Made by a program: the position numbers and the translations under genes
Assembly (NCBI GenBank): GCA_964529325.1
Contig: CAZGWH010000016.1
Coordinates: forward strand, 1-37,316
From: GCA-2689995 sp964529325
Lineage (GTDB): Bacteria; Fidelibacterota; Marinisomatia; SCGC-AAA003-L08; GCA-2689995
Length of the DNA stretch: 37,316 bases
Direction of reading: 5' to 3'
The notes under the pieces: generated by a model
Database searches by the model: none
Told to the model about the DNA's origin: nothing
Seen by the model: the letters and a program-made list of their open reading frames with translations, nothing else
Shown here: positions 18,240-25,827 of the stretch, in pieces
Numbering within the stretch: position 1 is the first letter of the stretch
Layout of the letters: every line of letters begins with the position of its first letter

Positions 18240-18677
18240 ATGGACTTACATCCTTTTTTTATTCACTTTCCAATTAGTTTATTTTTATTTGCTTTAATTA
18301 TTGAATTAATTCATAAAAAGATAGATTGGGTTCATTCAAATATTTCATTATTTATTTTTGTAATTGCGTCAATTTTATCCATCCCTTCTGCATATACTGG
18401 TAATTCTGCTGAATATTCTGCTGGAAAAATAATTGGGATTCAAAATTTACTCGAAGCTCATGAATCAATAGGAACCCTGATAACTATTTCTGGGATATTT
18501 TTTTCATTTTTGTTAATTTTTTTCAAATTAAAATATCCATCAAAAAGTTTTTCATTGTTACGAAAGGCAATTTTTTCACTAATGACATTAATGGTTTTAT
18601 ATACAGGTTATCTTGGTGGCGAATTGGTTCGGAAATTTGGTGCTGGGACAAATATAAAAGTTGAGGTGGAGAATTAG
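18240..18677 (+). CDS. DUF2231-type small membrane protein
   Basis: 145 aa with four predicted membrane helices at about residues 8-26, 34-52, 78-98 and 110-128. It opens with HPFFIHFPI, the LHP.hhHFP signature of DUF2231, and has further conserved pieces TGNSAEYSAGK and LLEAHE with a His/Glu that could bind a metal or heme. Members are often found with respiratory or heme-containing membrane proteins; the function is not established. It sits in the middle of the priA-to-sensor run. Confidence 0.72.
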   Translation: MDLHPFFIHFPISLFLFALIIELIHKKIDWVHSNISLFIFVIASILSIPSAYTGNSAEYSAGKIIGIQNLLEAHESIGTLITISGIFFSFLLIFFKLKYPSKSFSLLRKAIFSLMTLMVLYTGYLGGELVRKFGAGTNIKVEVEN

Positions 18678-19728
18678 TCTTTCAAATAGAATAGCTTCAA
18701 TTAAATTTATTTTTGGTTTATTGAAATTTGGTGCATCTCCACCTAATTTAAATAATATTATTCAACATTCTTTTAAAGGGTTAATGAATGAAAAAATACC
18801 ATTTTTAGAAATAACTCCTTCAAGTAAGTTACAAAATTTTGAAGTCATTTTATTCCACGGTGCTTCACCCTATGGAGAAGAACATCCTGGAATGATAAAC
18901 CTTGCACTTGCATTAGCAAAAAGTGGAATTAAAGTTTATATGCCCAGGCTTCCTAAATTAATGAATTTAGAATTAACTAAAGATACAATTGATTTAATTT
19001 CTCATTTTTATTTATTTATTACTAAATTATCAAATAAAAAAATTATTCCTGCTGGAATTAGTTTTGGTGGAGGGCTTTTAATAAAGGCGATGCTTCAGGA
19101 TAAAATAAAAAATAAACAACCAAAATCAATTTTAACTTACGGGACTTATTATAGTTTGCCAACGAGTATAAATTTTTTATTAACAGGTAGAATTAAATAT
19201 AAAGAAATCGATGACTTTGTGAAACCTAATGATTGGGGATTAATAGTTTTATTCCATAATTATTTACCCGGAATTGATGCAGGGTTTGATACTACAAATT
19301 TACAAAAAATATTAAAATTAAGAGTTGCAAATAATATTATTGAATCAGATCTTTTAGTTGAAAACTTATGCTTAAAAGGAAAAAAAATACTCAATGATAT
19401 ATATAATTCTAATCAAACGAATGAAATTAAAAATTTATTAGACAAAATGAAATTAAAATTTAAAAAAGAAATGCTTTCTCTTTCACCTTCAGAGGTCTGT
19501 GATAAAATTAATTTTCATGTGTTTTTAATGCACGGTGCAAACGATTCAATGGTTCCATATACTGAATCAATTAAATTAAATAATGAATTACCACAATCTA
19601 CAATTTTTCTTTCAGGACTTTATGAACATAGTGAAATTTCTGGAGGGAATTCAATTTTTTCAAAATTAAAGGAGTTTTATAAAATGTCTTCATTTTTTAC
19701 ACAATTTATGGATTATAATGGAAATTAG
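18661..19728 (+). CDS. Alpha/beta hydrolase
   Basis: 355 aa from TTG 18661, overlapping the upstream gene by 17 bases. The start is uncertain because no ATG occurs before residue 42. The serine hydrolase fold is supported by HGASPYGEEHPG (oxyanion region), the nucleophile elbow GISFGG with S134, acid D295 in HGANDSMVP, and H323 in YEHSE. No signal peptide is evident, although the first 30 residues are basic and hydrophobic (IKFIFGLLKFG) and might bind the membrane. Substrate unknown; dienelactone-hydrolase- or acyl-esterase-like enzymes are candidates. It overlaps the following MBL gene by 11 bases. Confidence 0.82.
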   Translation: MRWRISLSNRIASIKFIFGLLKFGASPPNLNNIIQHSFKGLMNEKIPFLEITPSSKLQNFEVILFHGASPYGEEHPGMINLALALAKSGIKVYMPRLPKLMNLELTKDTIDLISHFYLFITKLSNKKIIPAGISFGGGLLIKAMLQDKIKNKQPKSILTYGTYYSLPTSINFLLTGRIKYKEIDDFVKPNDWGLIVLFHNYLPGIDAGFDTTNLQKILKLRVANNIIESDLLVENLCLKGKKILNDIYNSNQTNEIKNLLDKMKLKFKKEMLSLSPSEVCDKINFHVFLMHGANDSMVPYTESIKLNNELPQSTIFLSGLYEHSEISGGNSIFSKLKEFYKMSSFFTQFMDYNGN

Positions 19729-20365
19729 AGTTTTTCAAGGAGGGTATGATAAAAATTTATGTTATTTAGTTTGGTGTAAGGAGTCGAAGCGAGCCTCAGT
19801 TATTGATCCATCTGTAGAGCCTCTGCCTATATTTGAAATGATTGCAGATAAAAACTTACTTCTTGAAAAAATAATAATTACACATTCACATCATGATCAC
19901 ATTTCTTTTTTAGATGATTTTTTATTTCATTTTCAAAATTTAAAAATAGTTGGATTTAAATCACCTGTAAAGAACCTACCATCTAATTATTTAGGTTTAG
20001 CTAATAGAGAAATTATTAATATTGGAAAAAATATAATTACAGCAATTCATACTCCTGGTCATTATCCTGATAGTATGTGCTATTGGAATGTTGAAAAAGG
20101 ATGTCTTTTTACTGGCGACACAATGTTTGTAGGAAGAACAGGGCGAACAGTAAGTACAGGAAGTTCCGTTGAGCAATTATATGATTCAATTTATAATAAA
20201 ATTTTTAATTTACCTAAAACAACTATGATTTTCCCTGGACATAATTATGGATATTCAAAGTCATGTACTTTAGTTGAAAACCAACTTTATTCTCCCTTTT
20301 TTCAATGTAAAACGGAATCCGAATTTATTTCAGTAATGGATAATTATGAGCGAAATCGAAAATAA
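19718..20365 (+). CDS. MBL-fold metallohydrolase, glyoxalase II-like
   Basis: 215 aa cytosolic metallo-beta-lactamase-fold enzyme. The metal site is complete: HSHHDH (H56, H58, D60, H61), HTPGH (about 111-115), FTGDTMFVGRTGR with the bridging Asp, and FPGHNYG. The GDTMFVGRTGR loop is shared with glyoxalase II and persulfide dioxygenase-like proteins; hydrolysis of a thioester such as S-lactoylglutathione is one option, polysulfide oxidation another. Neighbouring genes do not decide. The start overlaps the hydrolase gene by 11 bases, and its end overlaps the next small gene by 20. Confidence 0.88.
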   Translation: MEIRVFQGGYDKNLCYLVWCKESKRASVIDPSVEPLPIFEMIADKNLLLEKIIITHSHHDHISFLDDFLFHFQNLKIVGFKSPVKNLPSNYLGLANREIINIGKNIITAIHTPGHYPDSMCYWNVEKGCLFTGDTMFVGRTGRTVSTGSSVEQLYDSIYNKIFNLPKTTMIFPGHNYGYSKSCTLVENQLYSPFFQCKTESEFISVMDNYERNRK

Positions 20366-20609
20366 AACAAATTTAAAAAAACTATTAATTAATAAAATGT
20401 GGGAAGTTAAACAATTTCAACCTGAAAATGAGTTTAATAAAATTGAAGTAAAAACTCTATTTGAAAATATGCCCGGTATTTTGATTTTTGATTTTTTTAA
20501 ACCAAATTTGATTAATGAATTAACAATATTAAACAATTCCCCACTTGAAATTAAACTTATCACTACAGGGATTGATGATGTGATTTGGACTTATAATTTA
20601 AAAAGTTAA
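20346..20609 (+). CDS. Small conserved-context protein of unknown function
   Basis: 87 aa, no signal peptide or membrane segment. The charged N-terminal stretch (MSEIENKTNLKKLLINKMWE) could be helical; the rest alternates strand-like pieces (GILIFDFFKP, LEIKLITTGIDDVIWTYN). I do not recognise the family. It overlaps the MBL gene by 20 bases and ends 4 bases before the sensor gene, so it is almost certainly translated with them. Its coupling suggests a helper of the MBL enzyme or of the sensor, but this is only context. Confidence 0.6.
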   Translation: MSEIENKTNLKKLLINKMWEVKQFQPENEFNKIEVKTLFENMPGILIFDFFKPNLINELTILNNSPLEIKLITTGIDDVIWTYNLKS

Positions 20610-20613
20610 AACC

Positions 20614-23508
20614 ATGAAAATAATAAAATTCACCCTATTTTTTTTAATTTCTATGTTGAAATCAGAATTTATCGAAAGGGAATTTTCAATTATTGATGGA
20701 TTTATCGGTGGAAATGTAAAATCAATATTTCAAGATGAGATTGGTCGGATTTGGACAGTGACTGATTTTGGAGTAAGTATTTTTGATGGACATGAATTTC
20801 TAAATCTGAAATATTCTGAAATATATAATATATCTTTTGCGATTGAAGGAGATTGTTCCACCGAAAACAATTGTTGGGTATTAACAGATAAAGGATTATT
20901 CAATTATAAAAATATAGGATTAATAAATCAACCTAAAATTAAATTTTATCCCATAAAAAATGTAAACCATTTTGCAGTTAGTAATAATAATATTTGGGTC
21001 TCAACAAAAAATGGTAAAGAGTTAAATTATTTAAAAGATGGTAAATTTCATAGCCTTGCTATACCCACACATCTTACCGACATAAAAGAAATGTATTCAG
21101 ATAAAGCTGGTCAAATTTGGATTTTTTGTGCTAAGAGTATCTGGAAAATTAATTCTCAATCTATTATTGAAGCTATTGAATATGACTTAAATATTAAATT
21201 TAATGGATTTAATTGCCATACGGTTATTCAAACTGACAGAGGTTTTATTTTAAATGGAAAAAATAATAAAATAAATATTGAATTAAATTTAAATGGTGAA
21301 ATAAATATATTAAATAATAATATTCAATTTGATGTTGGTATTTACCACCCGTCAGCAGAAATTGTATATTTATTAAATCAAAAAATTTATTCAACTTCTA
21401 ATAATTTTAATCAAAAAATTGGTAATAATATTTATTCAAGCATATTTATAGATAATACAAACTCTATTTGGCTTGGTCAATTTAATACAATTTCTTTAAT
21501 TAGCAATCCTGAAACAGTAAAGATTAATCCCAAGCATTTTATACCAAATTTTAATAATATAGTTGCAGGATTTATATTAAAAAATGAATTCATTTTTTCT
21601 GTAAACAATGCTTATAATGAAGTTTATAAAATAAATAATACCGAAATTTCAAAATCTAAACTTCCCTATTTTAATCAGAATTTTTCAATTAATGATGAAA
21701 TAGAATTTTTATTAACACCTAAAAATAAAATGTATTCAATAAACAAAAATACAACTGAAATTAAAAAAATTGAAAAGCCAAAAGGAATTATTGATAATAT
21801 TATTCAATCAAAAATTAATGACAAAATAATTGCAAAGTCCGATTCAGGATTATTTATTTATAATGAAAATAAATGGGATAATATTTCTCTTTTTTATACT
21901 CAAAATAAGTTAATTTCAGCATTTAAAGATAATATTTTTTTAATAAAAAATGATTCATTGGTTGTAGTGAATTATACAAATTCAATTAAAACCTATGCAC
22001 TGCCAAGCCATTTTATAAAAGGAATTGAAATTTTCGATGATAACTTGATTTTAGTTGGAGAAGATAAAATATTTAATTTTAATTTATTAAATAAACAATT
22101 TGAACACAATTATATAAAACCATTTATTAACTTTCCTATTCAATCAATAAAATCAATAAATAATTCAATGTGGTTAAATTGTTACAATCACCTAATAAGA
22201 ATAAAAGATAATCAATATGAATTATATCAATTTAATCAGAACTTAATAACAAAAAATATTTATTGGGGAGATGATTATTTTTATTCCTTTAATGGAAAAA
22301 ACCTTTTTAGGACACAATATTATAAAACTAATATTTCAAGTATTTCAACCTATATATATCCTATTTCATTACAAGATGGTAAGTATTATGATGCAGATAA
22401 AATTCCATTTAATGAACCGATAATAATAAAATATTTTACTCCTGAATATAGAAATTTAGGTTATCATGGATTTTATTCTCATTTAGAAAATAAAAATTCA
22501 CTGCTTCAATTTTCTAATAAAAACCATTCATTTTTTACTAGATTAGATTATAAAAATTATAAGTTTAAAATCTATCCAACCTTTGCTAATATTTTTCCTA
22601 CTGAAGCTATTACAGAATTAAATTTCAAAATTCCACCTCCTTGGTATTTGACAACTCAATATAAAGTATTATACTTTTTCATTATTATATTATTTATCAG
22701 CTTCATTTTATTTATTATATATAAAAAATATTTTATGCATAGTAAAGTGAATCCATTTATTTCAAAAACATATATAAATGTATTTAATGAATTTAAAGCA
22801 TTTAAAAAATCCGCAAATGGTATAACTTCAATTAAATCTCATACTCAAATGGAAATGTTATTTTATCTAATAGTAAATGGGTATAAATTTAAAAGTGGTG
22901 TTTCTCGTGAAAGCTTTGATACCTTTTTTTGGCCAAATATTCCAACAGACCAAGTATTAAATAGACGGTATGTTGTTTTTAGTAGAATTAGAAAATTAAT
23001 TGGTGAAGGTGGCCAAAAAATATTATTGACAAAGGATGGGAAATGTACTTTATGTTGGGACGATAATGATTTATATGTAGATTTAGTAAAATATTATAGT
23101 GAAGTCGAAAAAGGTATAGAACAGGGGAAATTAAATAATTTAGATCAAAAGATATATCATTATCAAAATGCATTAAAAATATATGGAAAAGGGTTAAGTA
23201 AAGATTTTTCAAATATTATTTTTGATAAATTTTATGAAGCCCTTCATTCAGAGGCAGTAAAAATATCAAAAGAAGTTATTCATTTTCATATTCATAGACA
23301 GGACGATGAAGTTGTTATCAAATATTGTAATCAGCAAATTTCATGGGATAATTTAGATGTTTTTCCAAACGAAACAAAAATCAAATCAATGGTAAAATTA
23401 GGCCATGGAGCACAAGCCAAATCTTATTTAAATAAATTCAGTATTGATTATGAAAATGAAATTGGTGAAAAACCGAGGATTAATATGAAAAATATTAAAT
23501 TTGACTAA
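20614..23508 (+). CDS. Membrane one-component sensor: propeller, Y_Y_Y, TM, SARP/BTAD-like output
   Basis: 964 aa. Residues 1-17 are a signal or anchor. About 20-600 carry two-component-regulator propeller repeats with the GxIW pattern (SIFQDEIGRIWTV, MYSDKAGQIWIF, FIDNTNSIWLG). About 600-683 resemble the Y_Y_Y domain, ending in IPPPWYLTTQYK. One membrane helix follows at about 685-708. The cytoplasmic part then has a winged-helix like SARP/OmpR (about 741-805: HTQMEMLFYLIVNG, FWPNIPTDQVLNRRYVVF, SRIRKLIG) and a BTAD-like helical domain (about 816-964: DLYVDLVKYY, YGKGLSKDF, YLNKFSIDYENEIGEKPRI). There is no histidine kinase, receiver or AraC domain. It probably senses a periplasmic ligand and controls transcription directly. 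Ligand and targets unknown. Confidence 0.82.
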   Translation: MKIIKFTLFFLISMLKSEFIEREFSIIDGFIGGNVKSIFQDEIGRIWTVTDFGVSIFDGHEFLNLKYSEIYNISFAIEGDCSTENNCWVLTDKGLFNYKNIGLINQPKIKFYPIKNVNHFAVSNNNIWVSTKNGKELNYLKDGKFHSLAIPTHLTDIKEMYSDKAGQIWIFCAKSIWKINSQSIIEAIEYDLNIKFNGFNCHTVIQTDRGFILNGKNNKINIELNLNGEINILNNNIQFDVGIYHPSAEIVYLLNQKIYSTSNNFNQKIGNNIYSSIFIDNTNSIWLGQFNTISLISNPETVKINPKHFIPNFNNIVAGFILKNEFIFSVNNAYNEVYKINNTEISKSKLPYFNQNFSINDEIEFLLTPKNKMYSINKNTTEIKKIEKPKGIIDNIIQSKINDKIIAKSDSGLFIYNENKWDNISLFYTQNKLISAFKDNIFLIKNDSLVVVNYTNSIKTYALPSHFIKGIEIFDDNLILVGEDKIFNFNLLNKQFEHNYIKPFINFPIQSIKSINNSMWLNCYNHLIRIKDNQYELYQFNQNLITKNIYWGDDYFYSFNGKNLFRTQYYKTNISSISTYIYPISLQDGKYYDADKIPFNEPIIIKYFTPEYRNLGYHGFYSHLENKNSLLQFSNKNHSFFTRLDYKNYKFKIYPTFANIFPTEAITELNFKIPPPWYLTTQYKVLYFFIIILFISFILFIIYKKYFMHSKVNPFISKTYINVFNEFKAFKKSANGITSIKSHTQMEMLFYLIVNGYKFKSGVSRESFDTFFWPNIPTDQVLNRRYVVFSRIRKLIGEGGQKILLTKDGKCTLCWDDNDLYVDLVKYYSEVEKGIEQGKLNNLDQKIYHYQNALKIYGKGLSKDFSNIIFDKFYEALHSEAVKISKEVIHFHIHRQDDEVVIKYCNQQISWDNLDVFPNETKIKSMVKLGHGAQAKSYLNKFSIDYENEIGEKPRINMKNIKFD

Positions 23509-23614
23509 TTTTATGTTATGAAAATAAATAAAATAATCATTGTATTTTTGCATACTAAAACCTTAGACTTATAGGGTAAGATAACTTTGCACTTATTTTA
23601 GTTAAAGATAACAG

Positions 23615-23621
23615 AGGAGGT
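23615..23621 (+). promoter_or_regulatory. Full-consensus Shine-Dalgarno of the 73-residue gene
   Basis: AGGAGGT lies 3 bases before the ATG at 23625. It is the best match to the 16S anti-Shine-Dalgarno in the window; most other genes here have weak or no such site. It suggests strong translation of the small protein. Confidence 0.8.
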
Positions 23622-23624
23622 AAA

Positions 23625-23846
23625 ATGGCTGATAAAGTAAAAAAAGTAGGTATAGAAAAAGAAAAAGGATACCTTTACTATTTAGATAAAAATGGCGATA
23701 TAGCTCGATCTAAAATGGCACGAGGAAGTGATAAAGGAGGGAATGCTGAAGTTGTTAAAAATACAGGCGTTGCTCGTGAAAAAGGGTTTCTATATTATAT
23801 TGATAAAGACGGAGATATTTCAAAATCTCCAATGGCGCGCAGGTAA
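23625..23846 (+). CDS. Small duplicated-motif protein (unknown function)
   Basis: 73 aa, basic, no signal peptide. It consists of two copies of a unit of about 29 residues, 5-33 and 44-72, offset by 39. Both read G[IV]xxEKGx-LYY-x-DK-x-GDI-x-x-S-x-MAR, joined by a Gly/Lys/Asp-rich linker. At DNA level the copies differ clearly, so the duplication is old and both are held by selection. DK[ND]GDI resembles an EF-hand loop but the glycine is at position 4, not 6, so calcium binding is not supported. I believe similar small proteins occur in other marine bacteria but cannot name a function. It has its own strong ribosome site and terminator, so it is probably a highly expressed single-gene unit. 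Confidence 0.85.
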   Translation: MADKVKKVGIEKEKGYLYYLDKNGDIARSKMARGSDKGGNAEVVKNTGVAREKGFLYYIDKDGDISKSPMARR

Positions 23847-23869
23847 TAATTCTAAAAACCTATATCATA

Positions 23870-23900
23870 GTAAAAAGCCCTTATTTTAAGGGCTTTTTAC
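23870..23900. terminator. Strong intrinsic terminator
   Basis: GTAAAAAGCCCTTA pairs perfectly with TAAGGGCTTTTTAC: a 14-base stem and 3-base loop, with A-run before and T-run after, so it could work in both directions. It follows the 73-residue gene by 23 bases and separates it from the BamA-like gene starting at 23912. Confidence 0.92.
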
Positions 23901-23911
23901 TTTATTAAATT

Positions 23912-25180
23912 ATGAAAACTAATATTTTAATTATTTTCTTATTTTCTTCCCTATTCTCTATTTCTATTGATAAAATTCAAATTAATGGAAATAATGCGAC
24001 TCAAGAACATATAGTTTTAAGAGAAATTCAACATCCTATCTCCCATGAATTCTCAGACTCACTTCGCATAGAAGACCAAAACCGATTATATAATTTAGGT
24101 ATTTTTTCTTTTGTCGAAATTAAACAATATCAAAATGATTATCAAATCAATGTAATTGAAGTTCCAAGATATTACCCCTTACCCTTATTAGATTTTGATG
24201 AATCAAAAGGTAAGGATGGTACTTCTTATGGTTTAGCATTAAAAGTGCTAAATTTAAATGGGAAAAATAGAGATTTAGAATTAGGAGGAATGTTTGGAAA
24301 TCAAAATATTTACTTTTTACGATTTCACGACCCTTGGATTGCTGGAGATCATATTTCATTAAATATTAGATTATATAAATTTTCAAGTAATTCATTTTAT
24401 TATCAAAACAATATTGAAGAACCATATCAATATAAAATAAATGGAATTGAATTTGGATCTGGGTTTAATATTGGGAATAATAATAAGTTTAATTTTGATA
24501 TAAGTTTAATAGAAAAATCTCTAAATCCTAGTTTAGATGAAATTAATTTTGAATCTGAATTTAATTATTATCAAAATTTTGGAACTGCTTCAAATTATAG
24601 TTTTGACACACGAAATATTTATAATGACCCAACGGGTGGAATTTTATTTAATATATCCTTAGAATACTATTTAGGATTAAATAATACGAAATCGTATTCA
24701 AGTATTGAATGTGGGATTCAAAAATATACAAAACTATTAAATTATAGAGAAGTAACTTTAATTAATAAAATAAAATTGTTAACTCAAAATGAAAACCATA
24801 TTCCATATTTTAATATTGAAAGTTTAGGTGGAGAAGATTTTATTAGAGGGTATAATCCATATCCATCACAAAACCCTGAAAAAGTAATAAATAGAATTAG
24901 AGCATCACAAATAATTTCAAATTCTATAGAAATTCAATATACTTTATTAGAAAAAAAAACAATTAATAATATGGAATTAGGATTGGACCAAGTTTGGTTC
25001 ATTGATATTGGTCTTGGAGCACAGGGGAAAAATGAATTAATAATAAATAAACCAATTATTGGCTATGGAGCTGGTTTTAGGCTTTTTGTGTCTGGAGTTG
25101 GTACAATTGGATTAGACTTTGGATTTAATCCGTACTCTAATAGTCCACAGATTCATATTTCTGATGGACAAGATAATTAA
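23912..25180 (+). CDS. BamA/Omp85-family outer-membrane protein with one POTRA-like domain
   Basis: 422 aa. Signal peptide at about 1-16, then one POTRA-like domain (about 18-88: DKIQINGNNATQEHIVLREI, LYNLGIFSFVEIK), then a strand-rich barrel of about 330 residues. The barrel carries the Omp85 lid-loop motif: GGEDFIRGY at 306-314 with R312, equivalent to the VRGF/Y arginine. It is much shorter than BamA (five POTRAs), so it is more likely a TamA/TeOmp85-like or surface-antigen protein that inserts or exports other proteins or lipids. The gene begins just after the terminator, and its stop codon overlaps that of convergent plsY in a shared TTAA. Confidence 0.82.
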   Translation: MKTNILIIFLFSSLFSISIDKIQINGNNATQEHIVLREIQHPISHEFSDSLRIEDQNRLYNLGIFSFVEIKQYQNDYQINVIEVPRYYPLPLLDFDESKGKDGTSYGLALKVLNLNGKNRDLELGGMFGNQNIYFLRFHDPWIAGDHISLNIRLYKFSSNSFYYQNNIEEPYQYKINGIEFGSGFNIGNNNKFNFDISLIEKSLNPSLDEINFESEFNYYQNFGTASNYSFDTRNIYNDPTGGILFNISLEYYLGLNNTKSYSSIECGIQKYTKLLNYREVTLINKIKLLTQNENHIPYFNIESLGGEDFIRGYNPYPSQNPEKVINRIRASQIISNSIEIQYTLLEKKTINNMELGLDQVWFIDIGLGAQGKNELIINKPIIGYGAGFRLFVSGVGTIGLDFGFNPYSNSPQIHISDGQDN

Positions 25181-25827
25181 TTAAATAACTGTTTTAATAA
25201 CATTGCTTTTTTAAATTGATTTTCCTCCCCTTTTATCATTCTTACAATATTGCTCCGATGAGTAAAAATAATAAATATCGCCAAGAAAATTGAAAAAATT
25301 GGAAAATACTCCAGTTTATGATTTTCGGTTATAAATAAATAAATTGGAATTGAACTTGCTGCAATCATGGTTCCTAAACCAACAAATCCCGTCAAAATTA
25401 AACATATAATCCATAATGAAATTGCAATTCCAAGTGAAGGAAAATTTAATGCAAGAATCATTCCTATTCCTGCACCTGCACCTTTTCCACCTTTAAATCC
25501 ATGATATATAGGATATACATGTCCAACAACAGCCGATAGTCCGCAAAGTAAAATATTCAATTCATTAAAATCAGAATTTATGTTAAAGCTTAATCCATCA
25601 AAATTTAAAGTTGAAATATATTTTGCAGAAACTAATCCTTTTAAAACATCTATTAACACCACTCCAATTGCAAATAAAAACCCTTGAGTTCTAAATGCAT
25701 TTGTACCTCCAGCATTTCCGCTACCCATTTTACGAATATCAACACCTCGTAATTTTCCTAAAATTAAGCTACCAGATAACGAACCAATTAAATAGCTTAT
25801 TAAAATATTAATACTTAAACTAATCAC
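25177..25827 (-). CDS. plsY: Acyl-phosphate:glycerol-3-phosphate acyltransferase PlsY
   Basis: Integral membrane enzyme making lysophosphatidic acid from acyl-phosphate and glycerol-3-phosphate, the first step of phospholipid synthesis. 216 aa. The three cytoplasmic motifs are present: GSGNAGGTNAFR (about residues 36-47), GHVYPIYHGFKGGKGAG (about 102-118), and the C-terminal THRSNIVRMIKGEE. Five or so membrane helices. Its ATG overlaps the end of the degV-like gene by 8 bases, so the two lipid-metabolism genes form one minus-strand operon. Confidence 0.96.
   Translation of the reverse strand: MISLSINILISYLIGSLSGSLILGKLRGVDIRKMGSGNAGGTNAFRTQGFLFAIGVVLIDVLKGLVSAKYISTLNFDGLSFNINSDFNELNILLCGLSAVVGHVYPIYHGFKGGKGAGAGIGMILALNFPSLGIAISLWIICLILTGFVGLGTMIAASSIPIYLFITENHKLEYFPIFSIFLAIFIIFTHRSNIVRMIKGEENQFKKAMLLKQLFN

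Noticed and set aside
23625..23846. EF-hand calcium-binding loops in the 73-residue protein
   Set aside because: DKNGDI/DKDGDI look similar, but the Gly is at loop position 4 rather than 6 and the position-12 Glu is missing.
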